5,355 nt of DNA from Clostridiales bacterium (lineage in GTDB: Bacteria; Bacillota; Clostridia; Oscillospirales; Ruminococcaceae). Location: positions 1-5,355 of the forward strand of contig JAAYSW010000172.1 of assembly GCA_012523875.1 (NCBI GenBank), given 5' to 3'. The position numbers and the translations under genes were made by a program. Below the pieces are notes generated by a model. The model saw nothing but the letters and a program-made list of their open reading frames with translations. It made no database searches and was not told the origin of the DNA. This document shows, piece after piece, positions 1 to 5,355 of the stretch; position 1 is the stretch's first letter; each line of letters starts with the position of its first letter.

Positions 1-88
1 ATTAAGGGCAAGAGCGAAATTAAAAATAGACTCTAAAGCTAAATAATATTAAAATAAAAATGTATTTATATAGAAAGGAACTAGAATT
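1..88 (+). other. AT-rich upstream flank, possible end of an upstream gene
   Basis: Two forward frames are open from the window edge. One ends with TAA at 34-36 and the other with TAA at 44-46, the latter ending in the residues KIDSKAK. Either could be the C-terminus of a gene cut by the window edge, but the stretch is too short to decide. In related organisms the gene before an HgdB/DUF2229-type protein is often its ATPase activase partner, so such a tail would fit; that is inference only. The rest is A/T-rich spacer with no promoter I would defend, which favours read-through from an upstream gene. Confidence 0.3.
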
Positions 89-1318
89 TTGAGGGATTAT
101 CCAATATTTACACCAGAAATGAAAAAGACACATACAATCCTTGTCCCCGATATGCTCCCAATACACTTCAACCTCATTATAAGTGTGTTCAGGCAAAAGG
201 GCTATAAATTTGAATTATTGCAAACTTCTAGCCGAGAAGTCGTTGACGAAGGATTGAAAAATGTTCATAATGATACTTGTTATCCTGCTTTGCTTGTAAT
301 CGGGCAATTCCTAGAAGCCCTCAAAAGTGGTAGGTATAACCCAGATACAACAGCTCTCATGATAACCCAAACAGGTGGTGGGTGCAGAGCATCAAATTAT
401 ATCCATCTCTTGCGAAAAGCACTGAAAAATCATTTCCCACAAGTACCCGTTATTTCACTAAATTTCAGCGGGCTTGAAAAGCAAGGAAGTTTTGAAATAA
501 CTGCACCAATGTTTATCCAACTTCTAAAAGCAGTTCAGTACGGTGATTTGCTAATGTTGCTCTATAACCAGTGCAAGCCCTATGAATTGGTGAAAAACAA
601 AACTGATGAGACTCTTTCTAAATGGCAGAAAAAGTTGGGTAATCATTTTGAGGAGAGGACTTCCCTTTCAACAACGAAAACATATAAAGCTATCCTTGAA
701 GATTTTGCTAAAATTGAAAGAAGTAGTGAGAAAAAGATTAAGGTGGGGATTGTCGGAGAGATATATGTTAAATACTCACCGCTTGCAAATAATCATCTTG
801 AGGAGTTTTTGATATCTGAGGGATGCGAGCCTGTTGTTCCGCCACTTCTAGAATTCATACTATACTGTGCAATAACAGCAGTAGTTAATAGCAAGTTATA
901 TGGGTGTATGAATAAAAATAGTATTTTCTATAAAATTGGGTATAATTTGATATATTCGGAACAAAAAAAGATGATAAAGATTATTAAGGCACATGGAATC
1001 TTTGAGCCTATGCATGACTTTGAAGACCTTAGGAATGCAGCGGATAAGTTCATACATCAGGGAGTGAGCATGGGCGAAGGTTGGCTTATCACGGCAGGAA
1101 TGGCTGTGCTTGCTGAAACAGGAACACAAAATATAATTTGTGCACAACCTTTTGGATGCTTACCAAATCATATTGTTGCTAAAGGAATGTCAAGGACCAT
1201 AAAGAATGCTTATCCTGATGCAAATATTGTTGCGATAGATTATGACCCAGGGGCTACAAAGGTTAATCAGGAGAATCGCATAAAGCTTATGCTTGCTAAT
1301 GCAAGGTCTATGGAATAG
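89..1318 (+). CDS. 2-hydroxyacyl-CoA dehydratase / acyl-CoA dehydratase activase-related protein (HgdB/DUF2229-like)
   Basis: This 409-residue soluble protein belongs to the group found as the C-terminal part of the large BcrAD/BadFG-DUF2229 proteins, or as a separate companion protein. Recognisable blocks are VHNDTCYPALL (59-69, Cys64), TQTGGGCRASNY (93-104, Cys99), GEIYVKYSP (223-231), GEGWLITAGM (329-338), CAQPFGCLPNH (351-361, Cys351 and Cys357) and IDYDPGATKVNQEN (383-396). The conserved cysteines are candidate Fe-S ligands. Characterised relatives receive an electron from an ATP-hydrolysing activase and carry out low-potential reductions or radical dehydrations; the substrate here is unknown. 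The start is TTG at 89, with AAGGA at 75-79 placed 9 nt upstream. The next in-frame ATG (119) lacks a good ribosome binding site and would remove the YPIFTPEM segment, which I recall as conserved. No signal peptide or membrane segment is evident. It is probably not in the same transcription unit as rimP, because a promoter lies between them. The family is confident; the precise function is not. Confidence 0.85.
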   Translation: MRDYPIFTPEMKKTHTILVPDMLPIHFNLIISVFRQKGYKFELLQTSSREVVDEGLKNVHNDTCYPALLVIGQFLEALKSGRYNPDTTALMITQTGGGCRASNYIHLLRKALKNHFPQVPVISLNFSGLEKQGSFEITAPMFIQLLKAVQYGDLLMLLYNQCKPYELVKNKTDETLSKWQKKLGNHFEERTSLSTTKTYKAILEDFAKIERSSEKKIKVGIVGEIYVKYSPLANNHLEEFLISEGCEPVVPPLLEFILYCAITAVVNSKLYGCMNKNSIFYKIGYNLIYSEQKKMIKIIKAHGIFEPMHDFEDLRNAADKFIHQGVSMGEGWLITAGMAVLAETGTQNIICAQPFGCLPNHIVAKGMSRTIKNAYPDANIVAIDYDPGATKVNQENRIKLMLANARSME

Positions 1319-1341
1319 CTTGAAAACTTCATGGATAACAC

Positions 1342-1365
1342 TTGAAATATCTTTTCAATTTTTTT
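1342..1365 (+). terminator. Weak candidate terminator after the dehydratase-like gene
   Basis: A six-base-pair inverted repeat, TTGAAA (1342-1347) with TTTCAA (1353-1358) and a 5-nt loop, is followed by seven Ts (1359-1365). It lies 24 nt after the stop codon. The stem has only one G-C pair. A longer pairing of TTGAAAA (1320-1326) with TTTTCAA (1352-1358) is also possible. The position and T-run fit a terminator, but the low stability leaves it uncertain. The same T-run could serve as the A/T-rich upstream element of the following promoter. Confidence 0.35.
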
Positions 1366-1375
1366 GTTTAAACAC

Positions 1376-1404
1376 TTGATTTTTATTATTGCTTGTGATA
1401 TAAT
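1376..1404 (+). promoter_or_regulatory. Sigma-A-type promoter of the rimP-nusA-infB operon
   Basis: A -35 box TTGATT (1376-1381) and a perfect -10 box TATAAT (1399-1404) are separated by 17 bp, and TG at 1396-1397 provides an extended -10. A/T-rich DNA lies immediately upstream of the -35. Transcription should begin near 1410-1412, giving a leader of about 107 nt before rimP. The match is close to consensus, which suits a constitutively expressed housekeeping operon. Confidence 0.85.
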
Positions 1405-1430
1405 TTGTAATAGTATGATAGTTTAAGCTG

Positions 1431-1460
1431 AAAGACTGGAATTTTCCGGTCTTTCTTTTG
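1431..1460 (+). terminator. Leader hairpin with U-tract, candidate NusA-responsive attenuator
   Basis: The arm 1431-1440 (AAAGACTGGA) pairs with 1445-1454 (TCCGGTCTTT) in a 10-bp stem with one T-G wobble (1437/1448) and the tetraloop ATTT. Read as a terminator, the core is the 7-bp stem 1434-1440/1445-1451, preceded by AAA and followed by the interrupted T-tract TTTCTTTTG (1452-1460). It lies about 20 nt after the predicted transcription start and before rimP, so it would attenuate the whole operon. A moderate stem with an imperfect U-tract is what one expects of a terminator that needs NusA. NusA-dependent attenuation of its own operon has been reported in Bacillus subtilis, as I recall. The structure is seen in the sequence; the regulation is inferred. 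Confidence 0.6.
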
Positions 1461-1462
1461 TA

Positions 1463-1488
1463 TATAGAACTTAATATTGAGTTCTATA
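1463..1488 (+). other. Second leader hairpin upstream of rimP
   Basis: TATAGAACT (1463-1471) and AGTTCTATA (1480-1488) form a perfect 9-bp inverted repeat with an 8-nt loop. It starts 3 nt after the T-tract of the attenuator hairpin and ends 17 nt before the rimP ribosome binding site. No T-run follows, so it is not a terminator. It may stabilise the 5' end or serve as a protein-binding or processing site. I found no obvious alternative pairing with the first hairpin that would make a classical antiterminator. Confidence 0.45.
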
Positions 1489-1505
1489 AATGTAATTATC
1501 GTGAA

Positions 1506-1510
1506 TGGAG
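1506..1510 (+). promoter_or_regulatory. rimP ribosome binding site
   Basis: TGGAG lies 7 nt before the ATG at 1518. The site fixes the rimP start at that ATG. The same frame is open further upstream to a TTG at 1458, but that codon sits inside the attenuator T-tract and has no Shine-Dalgarno sequence. Confidence 0.6.
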
Positions 1511-1517
1511 CGAATGT

Positions 1518-1991
1518 ATGAAATTAAAAAAGTTTGGGAATACTGAACAATTGGTTTATGATATGTCTAAGCCTATTGCTGAGGAAATCGGAGTGCAGAT
1601 TTGGGATGTGTGCTTTGAAAAAGAAGGGGCTATGTGGTATTTGCGTGTGTATATAGAGAAGGAGGATGGGGTTTCCATTGAGGATTGTGAAGCTATGACT
1701 AGACCATTGGACAAAATGCTTGATAAGAAAGACCCTATTCCTCAAAGTTATGTACTTGAAGTCGGTTCTGCTGGCTTGGGACGCAAGTTATTAAAAGAAG
1801 AACATTTTGAAGCTTTTATCGGCAGTGAGGTGCAGGTAAGGCTTATTCGTAGTGTAGAAGAGGAAAAAGAAATGATTTGCAAGCTTAAAGCATTTAATAA
1901 GGATTCAATCACTGTTTTAACAGCAGAAAAAGAAGTTAAAATAGATTTTGAAGATATCGCTTTTGTAAGACTTTTTGAAGATTATGAATAG
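1518..1991 (+). CDS. rimP: Ribosome maturation factor RimP
   Basis: RimP binds the maturing 30S ribosomal subunit and is needed for efficient 16S rRNA processing and assembly around the central pseudoknot and S12. The product is 157 residues, close to the usual 150-160. The N-terminal alpha/beta domain (about 1-86) holds the signature WYLRVYIEKEDGVSIEDCE (40-58) and LDKKDPIPQSYVLEV (68-82). The C-terminal SH3-like domain (about 88-155) begins at KLLKEEHFEAFIG and ends in IDFEDIAFVRLFEDYE. The usually well-conserved linker SSPGLDRPL reads GSAGLGRKL here (83-91), a local deviation in an otherwise typical protein. The ATG at 1518 is preferred because of its ribosome binding site and because the length fits the family. 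It is the first gene of the operon, in its usual place directly before nusA. Confidence 0.95.
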   Translation: MKLKKFGNTEQLVYDMSKPIAEEIGVQIWDVCFEKEGAMWYLRVYIEKEDGVSIEDCEAMTRPLDKMLDKKDPIPQSYVLEVGSAGLGRKLLKEEHFEAFIGSEVQVRLIRSVEEEKEMICKLKAFNKDSITVLTAEKEVKIDFEDIAFVRLFEDYE

Positions 1992-1992
1992 T

Positions 1993-2022
1993 AATATTGT
2001 CCTGTGCAGAACACAGAATATT
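1993..2022 (+). other. Intercistronic hairpin abutting the nusA Shine-Dalgarno
   Basis: AATATT (1993-1998) pairs with AATATT (2017-2022), and CTGTG (2002-2006) pairs with CACAG (2012-2016). The result is an 11-bp stem with a 3-nt bulge (GTC) and the 5-nt loop CAGAA. The 5' arm starts 1 nt after the rimP stop codon, and the 3' arm ends directly before the GGAGGA of nusA. A ribosome finishing rimP would melt the lower stem, which would couple the translation of the two genes. This is a structural observation; no T-run follows, so it is not a terminator. Confidence 0.5.
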
Positions 2023-2028
2023 GGAGGA
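2023..2028 (+). promoter_or_regulatory. nusA ribosome binding site
   Basis: GGAGGA, a strong Shine-Dalgarno sequence, lies 10 nt before ATG 2039. It sets the nusA start there rather than at an in-frame TTG (1997), which has no ribosome binding site and would place the Shine-Dalgarno inside the coding region. Confidence 0.85.
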
Positions 2029-2038
2029 ATTAACGAAG

Positions 2039-3106
2039 ATGAATAAGGGTTTTTTTGAGGCACTTGAGATGTTGGGCAAGGAGAATGGAGTGAGTGTTGA
2101 AGTCCTTGTGGATAAGGTTAAATCGGCACTTACAAAGGCTATAAAAAAGGCATATCCCTATTGTGAAAGATATAATATAACTATTGAACCGGAAACAAAA
2201 ACATTTGAGATGAGTTTAATAAAAGAAATTGTTGATGATATACCGATTGATGAAAGCGAGATACACATAGATGAGGCTAAGAACATAGACCCACATGCTG
2301 TGGTTGGAGGATTGCTTGAAGTAAAACTTGATACAGCACAGTTTGGGCGTACTGCTGCACAATCAGCAAAGCAATCAATTAAAGGTGATTTGAGGGAAAT
2401 AAGCCGTGAGAATTTGCTTAATCAATTTCAAGGTAAAGAGAATGAGTGTATAACAGCAACGATTACCCAAGTTGATAATAATACAGGGACTGTAACTATT
2501 CTCTATGATAAAACGGAACTTTACTTGTTCCGAAACGAACAAATTCCAGGTGAGGTTTTGAGAGAGGGGCAAAAAATAAAAGTTTATGTTACTGGCATTG
2601 TGAATAAACAGAAAAAGCCTATTATAAAAATTTCAAGAACCCATAGGGATTTAGTTAAACGCTTGTTTGAGATGGAAATACCTGAAATATATGATGGTAC
2701 AGTTGAGATAAAGTCCATTTCAAGGGAGGCGGGTGCAAGAACTAAGATTGCAGTTTGGTCGAATAATGAAAATGTAGATGCTGTTGGTGCTTGCATAGGA
2801 CCAAAGCGTTCAAGAATTTCTGCTATTGTTGATGAACTTAATGGAGAAAAGATTGATATAATTAATTATAGTGAAGACCCTGCTACTTTCATCGCAAAAG
2901 CTCTTGCTCCTGCTGAGGTAATTAGTGTTGAAGTTATAGATGATGAGTTAAGAACATGTGCAGTTATTGTACCTAATGGTCAACTATCTTTGGCTATCGG
3001 AAATAGGGGGCAGAATGCAAAGCTAGCAGCAAAACTTACTGGTTATAAGATTGATATTAGGCCTGAGGTTGAGGTTGACGACAACTTTAAGGAAGAATCT
3101 TTATAG
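2039..3106 (+). CDS. nusA: Transcription elongation/termination factor NusA
   Basis: NusA binds RNA polymerase near the RNA exit channel and nascent RNA, and controls pausing, intrinsic termination and rRNA antitermination. The product is 355 residues, typical for Gram-positive NusA, without the acidic C-terminal repeats of enterobacteria. In order: an N-terminal RNAP-binding domain (about 1-125, starting NKGFFEALEML and including AQFGRTAAQSAKQ), an S1 domain (about 133-200), KH1 (about 205-280) and KH2 (about 281-345), then a short acidic tail. KH1 has VDAVGACIGPK (246-256) and the conserved block DELNGEKIDII (265-275), but its loop reads GPKR (254-257), with Arg257 where the final Gly of GXXG is expected. 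KH2 has an intact loop, GNRG (321-324), within QLSLAIGNRGQNAKLAAKL. The ATG at 2039 has a strong ribosome binding site and matches the family N-terminus. It probably autoregulates the operon through the leader hairpin. Confidence 0.97.
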   Translation: MNKGFFEALEMLGKENGVSVEVLVDKVKSALTKAIKKAYPYCERYNITIEPETKTFEMSLIKEIVDDIPIDESEIHIDEAKNIDPHAVVGGLLEVKLDTAQFGRTAAQSAKQSIKGDLREISRENLLNQFQGKENECITATITQVDNNTGTVTILYDKTELYLFRNEQIPGEVLREGQKIKVYVTGIVNKQKKPIIKISRTHRDLVKRLFEMEIPEIYDGTVEIKSISREAGARTKIAVWSNNENVDAVGACIGPKRSRISAIVDELNGEKIDIINYSEDPATFIAKALAPAEVISVEVIDDELRTCAVIVPNGQLSLAIGNRGQNAKLAAKLTGYKIDIRPEVEVDDNFKEESL

Positions 3107-3145
3107 GAAGTGGCTGATAAAATATAAGTACAACGGGAGGTTGCT

Positions 3146-3409
3146 ATGCGTGTAAAAAAGATACCTATGCGTATGTGCTGTGGCTGCAATGAAATGAAGC
3201 CAAAATTTGAAATGATAAGGGCAGTAAAATCACCTGTGGGGGAGGTTTCACTTGATTTCACAGGAAAGAAACCAGGTAGGGGGGCTTATATCTGTAAAAA
3301 CATAGCTTGCTTTAATAAGGCACGAAAAGCAAGGAGTTTCGAAAGAGCGTTTTCCTGTATGATAAGCAATGAGGTTTATGAGGAGATGGAAAATGAATTG
3401 TCAAGATAA
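3146..3409 (+). CDS. rnpM: RNase P modulator RnpM (YlxR family)
   Basis: This 87-residue basic protein belongs to the YlxR (DUF448) family. In Bacillus subtilis it has been reported to bind the RNase P RNA and modulate its activity, hence the name RnpM. Family hallmarks are KKIPMRMCCGC (4-14, Cys11, Cys12 and Cys14), the lysine-rich KPKFEMIRAV (18-27), the central DFTGKKPGRGAYIC (37-50) that forms the RNA-binding surface, and a second Cys pair, C50 and C55. The Cys arrangement could bind metal, although this is not universal in the family. GGGAGG (3135-3140) lies 5 nt before the ATG. The gene sits 39 nt after nusA and overlaps ylxQ by 17 nt, indicating co-transcription and translational coupling. 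Confidence 0.93.
   Translation: MRVKKIPMRMCCGCNEMKPKFEMIRAVKSPVGEVSLDFTGKKPGRGAYICKNIACFNKARKARSFERAFSCMISNEVYEEMENELSR
3381..3385 (+). promoter_or_regulatory. ylxQ ribosome binding site inside rnpM
   Basis: AGGAG lies 7 nt before ATG 3393, within the last codons of rnpM. It favours 3393 over the in-frame ATGs at 3369 and 3378, the first of which has no comparable site at a proper distance. The second directly precedes the Shine-Dalgarno and so cannot use it. Confidence 0.7.
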
Positions 3410-3716
3410 AATAATTAGTCTCCTAACTGTTTGTAGAAAAGCAGGAAAGCTGATTCTAGGATTTGATGCTGTGAAAGATGCGGTGCTTGGTGGGGAGGCT
3501 GATTGTGTGCTTGTTACAAGGGATATATCGCCTAAAACCTTAAAAGAAGCCCAGTTTTATTGCGGGAAAAAGAACATACAAATTATTAAAATTAACTGCG
3601 ATATGGATGTATTCATAAGTTTATTTAGAAAGAAAACAGCAATTATGGCTGTTAATGATGAGGGATTTAAAAATCGTATCGTTGAGTTAAGCTTTGAGGC
3701 TACAGGAAATCTATAG
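3393..3716 (+). CDS. ylxQ: YlxQ, L7Ae-family RNA-binding protein
   Basis: This 107-residue protein has the L7Ae/L30e/S12e/Gadd45 fold, whose members recognise kink-turn RNA. Visible signatures are DKIISLLTVCRKAGKLILGFDAV (5-27), containing the family's AGKL followed by Gly23, then ADCVLVTRDISPKTLKEAQ (36-54) and KKTAIMAVNDEGFKNRI (80-96). The usual LGxAxGKK-type stretch is replaced by MDVFISLFRKK (71-81), a somewhat diverged form. The cellular role of YlxQ is not settled; the Bacillus protein is non-essential and presumed ribosome- or RNA-associated. The start at 3393 gives a length near the family's roughly 100 residues. Its overlap with rnpM and place before infB are the standard Gram-positive arrangement. 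Confidence 0.9.
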   Translation: MNCQDKIISLLTVCRKAGKLILGFDAVKDAVLGGEADCVLVTRDISPKTLKEAQFYCGKKNIQIIKINCDMDVFISLFRKKTAIMAVNDEGFKNRIVELSFEATGNL

Positions 3717-3732
3717 CCTGAATATAATGAGT

Positions 3733-3762
3733 TTGACTTGCGTTTATATAGATAATTAATAT
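3733..3762 (+). promoter_or_regulatory. Candidate internal promoter before infB
   Basis: TTGACT (3733-3738) is close to a -35 consensus, and TAATAT (3757-3762) follows after an 18-bp spacer. It lies in the 68-nt gap between ylxQ and infB, the longest gap inside the operon, and could add infB transcription independent of the leader attenuator. The -10 is imperfect and AT-rich DNA yields such matches by chance, so support is modest. Confidence 0.3.
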
Positions 3763-3771
3763 AGAGATATT

Positions 3772-3776
3772 GGAGG
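3772..3776 (+). promoter_or_regulatory. infB ribosome binding site
   Basis: GGAGG lies 8 nt before ATG 3785. The site is strong and gives a clear start for infB. Confidence 0.85.
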
Positions 3777-3784
3777 TTTAGCTT

Positions 3785-5355
3785 ATGGCAATAAAAATTA
3801 AGATAAGTGAGCTATCTAAGGATTTAAATGTCGATAATCAAGAGTTGATTGATGTTTTATTTAAATATGATGAAAATAATAGAAAACCTACATCAACCTT
3901 AACTAAAGAGGAGTTGGATTATATATTAGATAAATATAGTCAGGATAATGAGGTTTCAAATTTTGATAAATATTTTGCAACTAGAAACCAAAGGAAAGAC
4001 GAGCCTGAAAGCAAAAAGACTGCAAAGGTTGCTGAAAAGGTGAGAGAAAAATCAGCACCAAAAACAATTGCAGCTGAAAAAAAGGAACAGCCAAAAGGAA
4101 ATGCTCCAAAGCCTGTTAAAACAGATAATAAGGCAAGTGATGTATCTAAATTTGAGAATGTTAAACAAAAGACGAAGGAAAGTGGCAGCAAGAGCAGTAA
4201 GAGCAAACAGAAGGTGGCTAGTGCAAGTACAGCTAAACCAGCAAGCCCAAAAGTGAAAACGAAGCTTAATGCAAATTTAGCGGGAGAAACTGTTGTTGAG
4301 AAATCAAGAACAGTTGATACAAGGGGTTCCTATGTTGAACTGGATAAATATAATGAACGTTATGAGAAGATAGCTACAACTGCACACCCAAGGCGTGGTA
4401 AGGATAATTATACTAAAAAGAAGAGGCTTAACCAAAGGGCTGGTCAACGAAATAAACAAAATTATTCTAGTAGGAAGGAAACAGAGGCCGAAAAGTTGCG
4501 CAGATTAGAACTCGAGCGTGCGAGAAAACAACAGCTTAAAGTTAAAATTCCTGATTCAATTATTGTGGGAGAATTGGCTTCTAGGCTAAAGGTTACTGCT
4601 GCACAGGTAATAAAAAAATTGATGGGCTTAGATATTATGGCATCAATAAGTGAGGAAATTGATTTTGATACAGCTTGCTTAGTAGCTGAGGAGCTAGGTG
4701 CAAAGGTTGAAAAGGAAATTATCGTTACCATCGAGGAGCGTCTTATCAATGAGGAAGAGGATGATACAGCTAATTTGGTTGAGAGAGATCCTGTTGTTGT
4801 AGTAATGGGACACGTTGACCATGGTAAAACTTCACTGCTTGATAGAATTAGAAATGCAGAGGTTACCGCATCTGAGGCTGGTGGAATTACACAACATATA
4901 GGTGCTTATAGAGTTTCGCTTAATGATAAGAAAATTACATTCCTTGATACTCCTGGACATGAGGCATTTACATCAATGAGGGCTAGGGGAGCATCAATTA
5001 CGGATATTGCAATACTTGTTGTTGCTGCTGATGATGGTATTATGCCGCAGACAATTGAGGCGATTAACCACGCAAGAGCTGCGGGAGTAGCTATAATTGT
5101 TGCGATAAATAAGATGGATAAGGAAACTGCTAATCCTGATAAAATCAAACAGGAGCTTACAGAACATGGTCTTGTAATAGAAGAATGGGGCGGAGATACT
5201 ATTTGTGTACCAGTATCTGCAAAAACAGGCTTTGGTATTGATGAATTGCTTGAGAATGTTCTATTAATTGCTGAAATGCAAGAGCTTAAAGCTAATCCTG
5301 ACAGACAGGCAAGAGGAACAGTAATTGAGGCTAGGCTTGATAAGGGTAGGGGTCC
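3785..5355 (+). CDS. infB: Translation initiation factor IF-2 (3' end beyond window)
   Basis: IF-2 is the GTPase that brings formyl-Met initiator tRNA to the 30S subunit and drives subunit joining. The frame is open from ATG 3785 to the window edge: 523 codons plus 2 nt. A first IF2_N module lies at about 3-53 (IKISELSKDLNV). A disordered Lys/Ala/Ser/Pro-rich linker spans about 68-170, followed by VDTRGSYVELDKYNERYEK (177-195), a basic stretch (203-249) and the second IF2_N module, about 250-310 (IPDSIIVGELASRLKV). The G domain begins near 336: G1 GHVDHGKT (342-349), switch GGITQHIGAY (366-375), G3 DTPGH (388-392), G4 NKMD (442-445) and G5 SAK (478-480), all intact. Domains II, III and the tRNA-binding C-terminus lie outside. 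I saw no frameshift. Internal restarts giving short IF-2 forms, as in E. coli, were not evident. Confidence 0.97.
   Translation, partial: MAIKIKISELSKDLNVDNQELIDVLFKYDENNRKPTSTLTKEELDYILDKYSQDNEVSNFDKYFATRNQRKDEPESKKTAKVAEKVREKSAPKTIAAEKKEQPKGNAPKPVKTDNKASDVSKFENVKQKTKESGSKSSKSKQKVASASTAKPASPKVKTKLNANLAGETVVEKSRTVDTRGSYVELDKYNERYEKIATTAHPRRGKDNYTKKKRLNQRAGQRNKQNYSSRKETEAEKLRRLELERARKQQLKVKIPDSIIVGELASRLKVTAAQVIKKLMGLDIMASISEEIDFDTACLVAEELGAKVEKEIIVTIEERLINEEEDDTANLVERDPVVVVMGHVDHGKTSLLDRIRNAEVTASEAGGITQHIGAYRVSLNDKKITFLDTPGHEAFTSMRARGASITDIAILVVAADDGIMPQTIEAINHARAAGVAIIVAINKMDKETANPDKIKQELTEHGLVIEEWGGDTICVPVSAKTGFGIDELLENVLLIAEMQELKANPDRQARGTVIEARLDKGRG

Noticed and set aside
606..812. Short forward open frame inside the dehydratase-like gene
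   Set aside because: It overlaps a well-supported gene in another frame and has no recognisable domain.
1458..1517. RimP with a 20-residue N-terminal extension from TTG 1458
   Set aside because: The TTG lies in the attenuator T-tract and lacks a ribosome binding site. The extension would be encoded by the second leader hairpin, and ATG 1518 gives the family length.
1411..1517. Metabolite riboswitch in the rimP leader
   Set aside because: The leader is only about 107 nt with two simple hairpins. I see no multi-branch aptamer or conserved riboswitch core.
1997..2038. NusA starting at TTG 1997
   Set aside because: There is no Shine-Dalgarno before it. The proposed extension is made of the intercistronic hairpin and the GGAGGA site itself.
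3717..3784. Terminator between ylxQ and infB
   Set aside because: There is no stable inverted repeat followed by a T-run. The gap is AT-rich but unstructured to the eye.
3940..4206. Reverse-strand open frame with a hydrophobic, membrane-like translation
   Set aside because: It is the complement of the Lys/Ala/Ser-rich IF-2 linker, whose AAG/GCA codons read as Leu/Cys/Phe-type codons in reverse. It has no homology signature and no independent support.
4462..5148. Reverse-strand open frames opposite the IF-2 N2 and G domains
   Set aside because: They are shadows of a strongly conserved coding frame carrying all GTPase motifs on the + strand.
1..5355. tRNA, rRNA, CRISPR array, insertion sequence or attachment site
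   Set aside because: I saw no cloverleaf, regular repeat-spacer pattern, transposase or terminal inverted repeats. The window is fully explained by the listed genes and short gaps.

Overview
The window carries the conserved rimP-nusA-rnpM-ylxQ-infB transcription/translation operon of a low-GC Gram-positive bacterium, most likely an anaerobic Clostridia member. The evidence for that lineage is the gene order, AT-rich DNA with strong GGAGG-type ribosome binding sites, a roughly 355-residue NusA without the C-terminal repeats of enterobacteria, the rnpM (ylxR) and ylxQ pair between nusA and infB, and an upstream gene of the 2-hydroxyacyl-CoA dehydratase/activase-related family, which is typical of strict anaerobes. 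The family and genus cannot be fixed from the sequence; Oscillospiraceae-like is my guess.

Layout: 1-88 is an AT-rich flank that may hold the last codons of an upstream gene. 89-1318 encodes a Cys-containing HgdB/DUF2229-type protein. 1319-1517 is a compact regulatory region: a weak candidate terminator for the first gene, a near-consensus extended -10 promoter (1376-1404), and a leader of about 107 nt with two hairpins. The first hairpin looks like an intrinsic or NusA-dependent attenuator. Then come rimP (1518-1991), nusA (2039-3106), rnpM (3146-3409), ylxQ (3393-3716, overlapping rnpM by 17 nt) and infB (3785 to the window edge, its 3' part missing). All genes are on the + strand and no stretch above 300 bases lacks a gene.

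The operon genes work together: RimP matures the 30S subunit, NusA controls pausing, termination and antitermination, RnpM modulates RNase P, YlxQ is an L7Ae-fold RNA-binding protein, and IF-2 delivers initiator tRNA. The leader attenuator suggests NusA autoregulation. A second hairpin directly 5' of the nusA Shine-Dalgarno may tune translation of nusA relative to rimP.

This is mostly an ordinary housekeeping region and I see no new multigene system. The points most worth a second look are the leader attenuator, the hairpin abutting the nusA ribosome binding site, and an arginine in place of the last glycine of the NusA KH1 GXXG loop.
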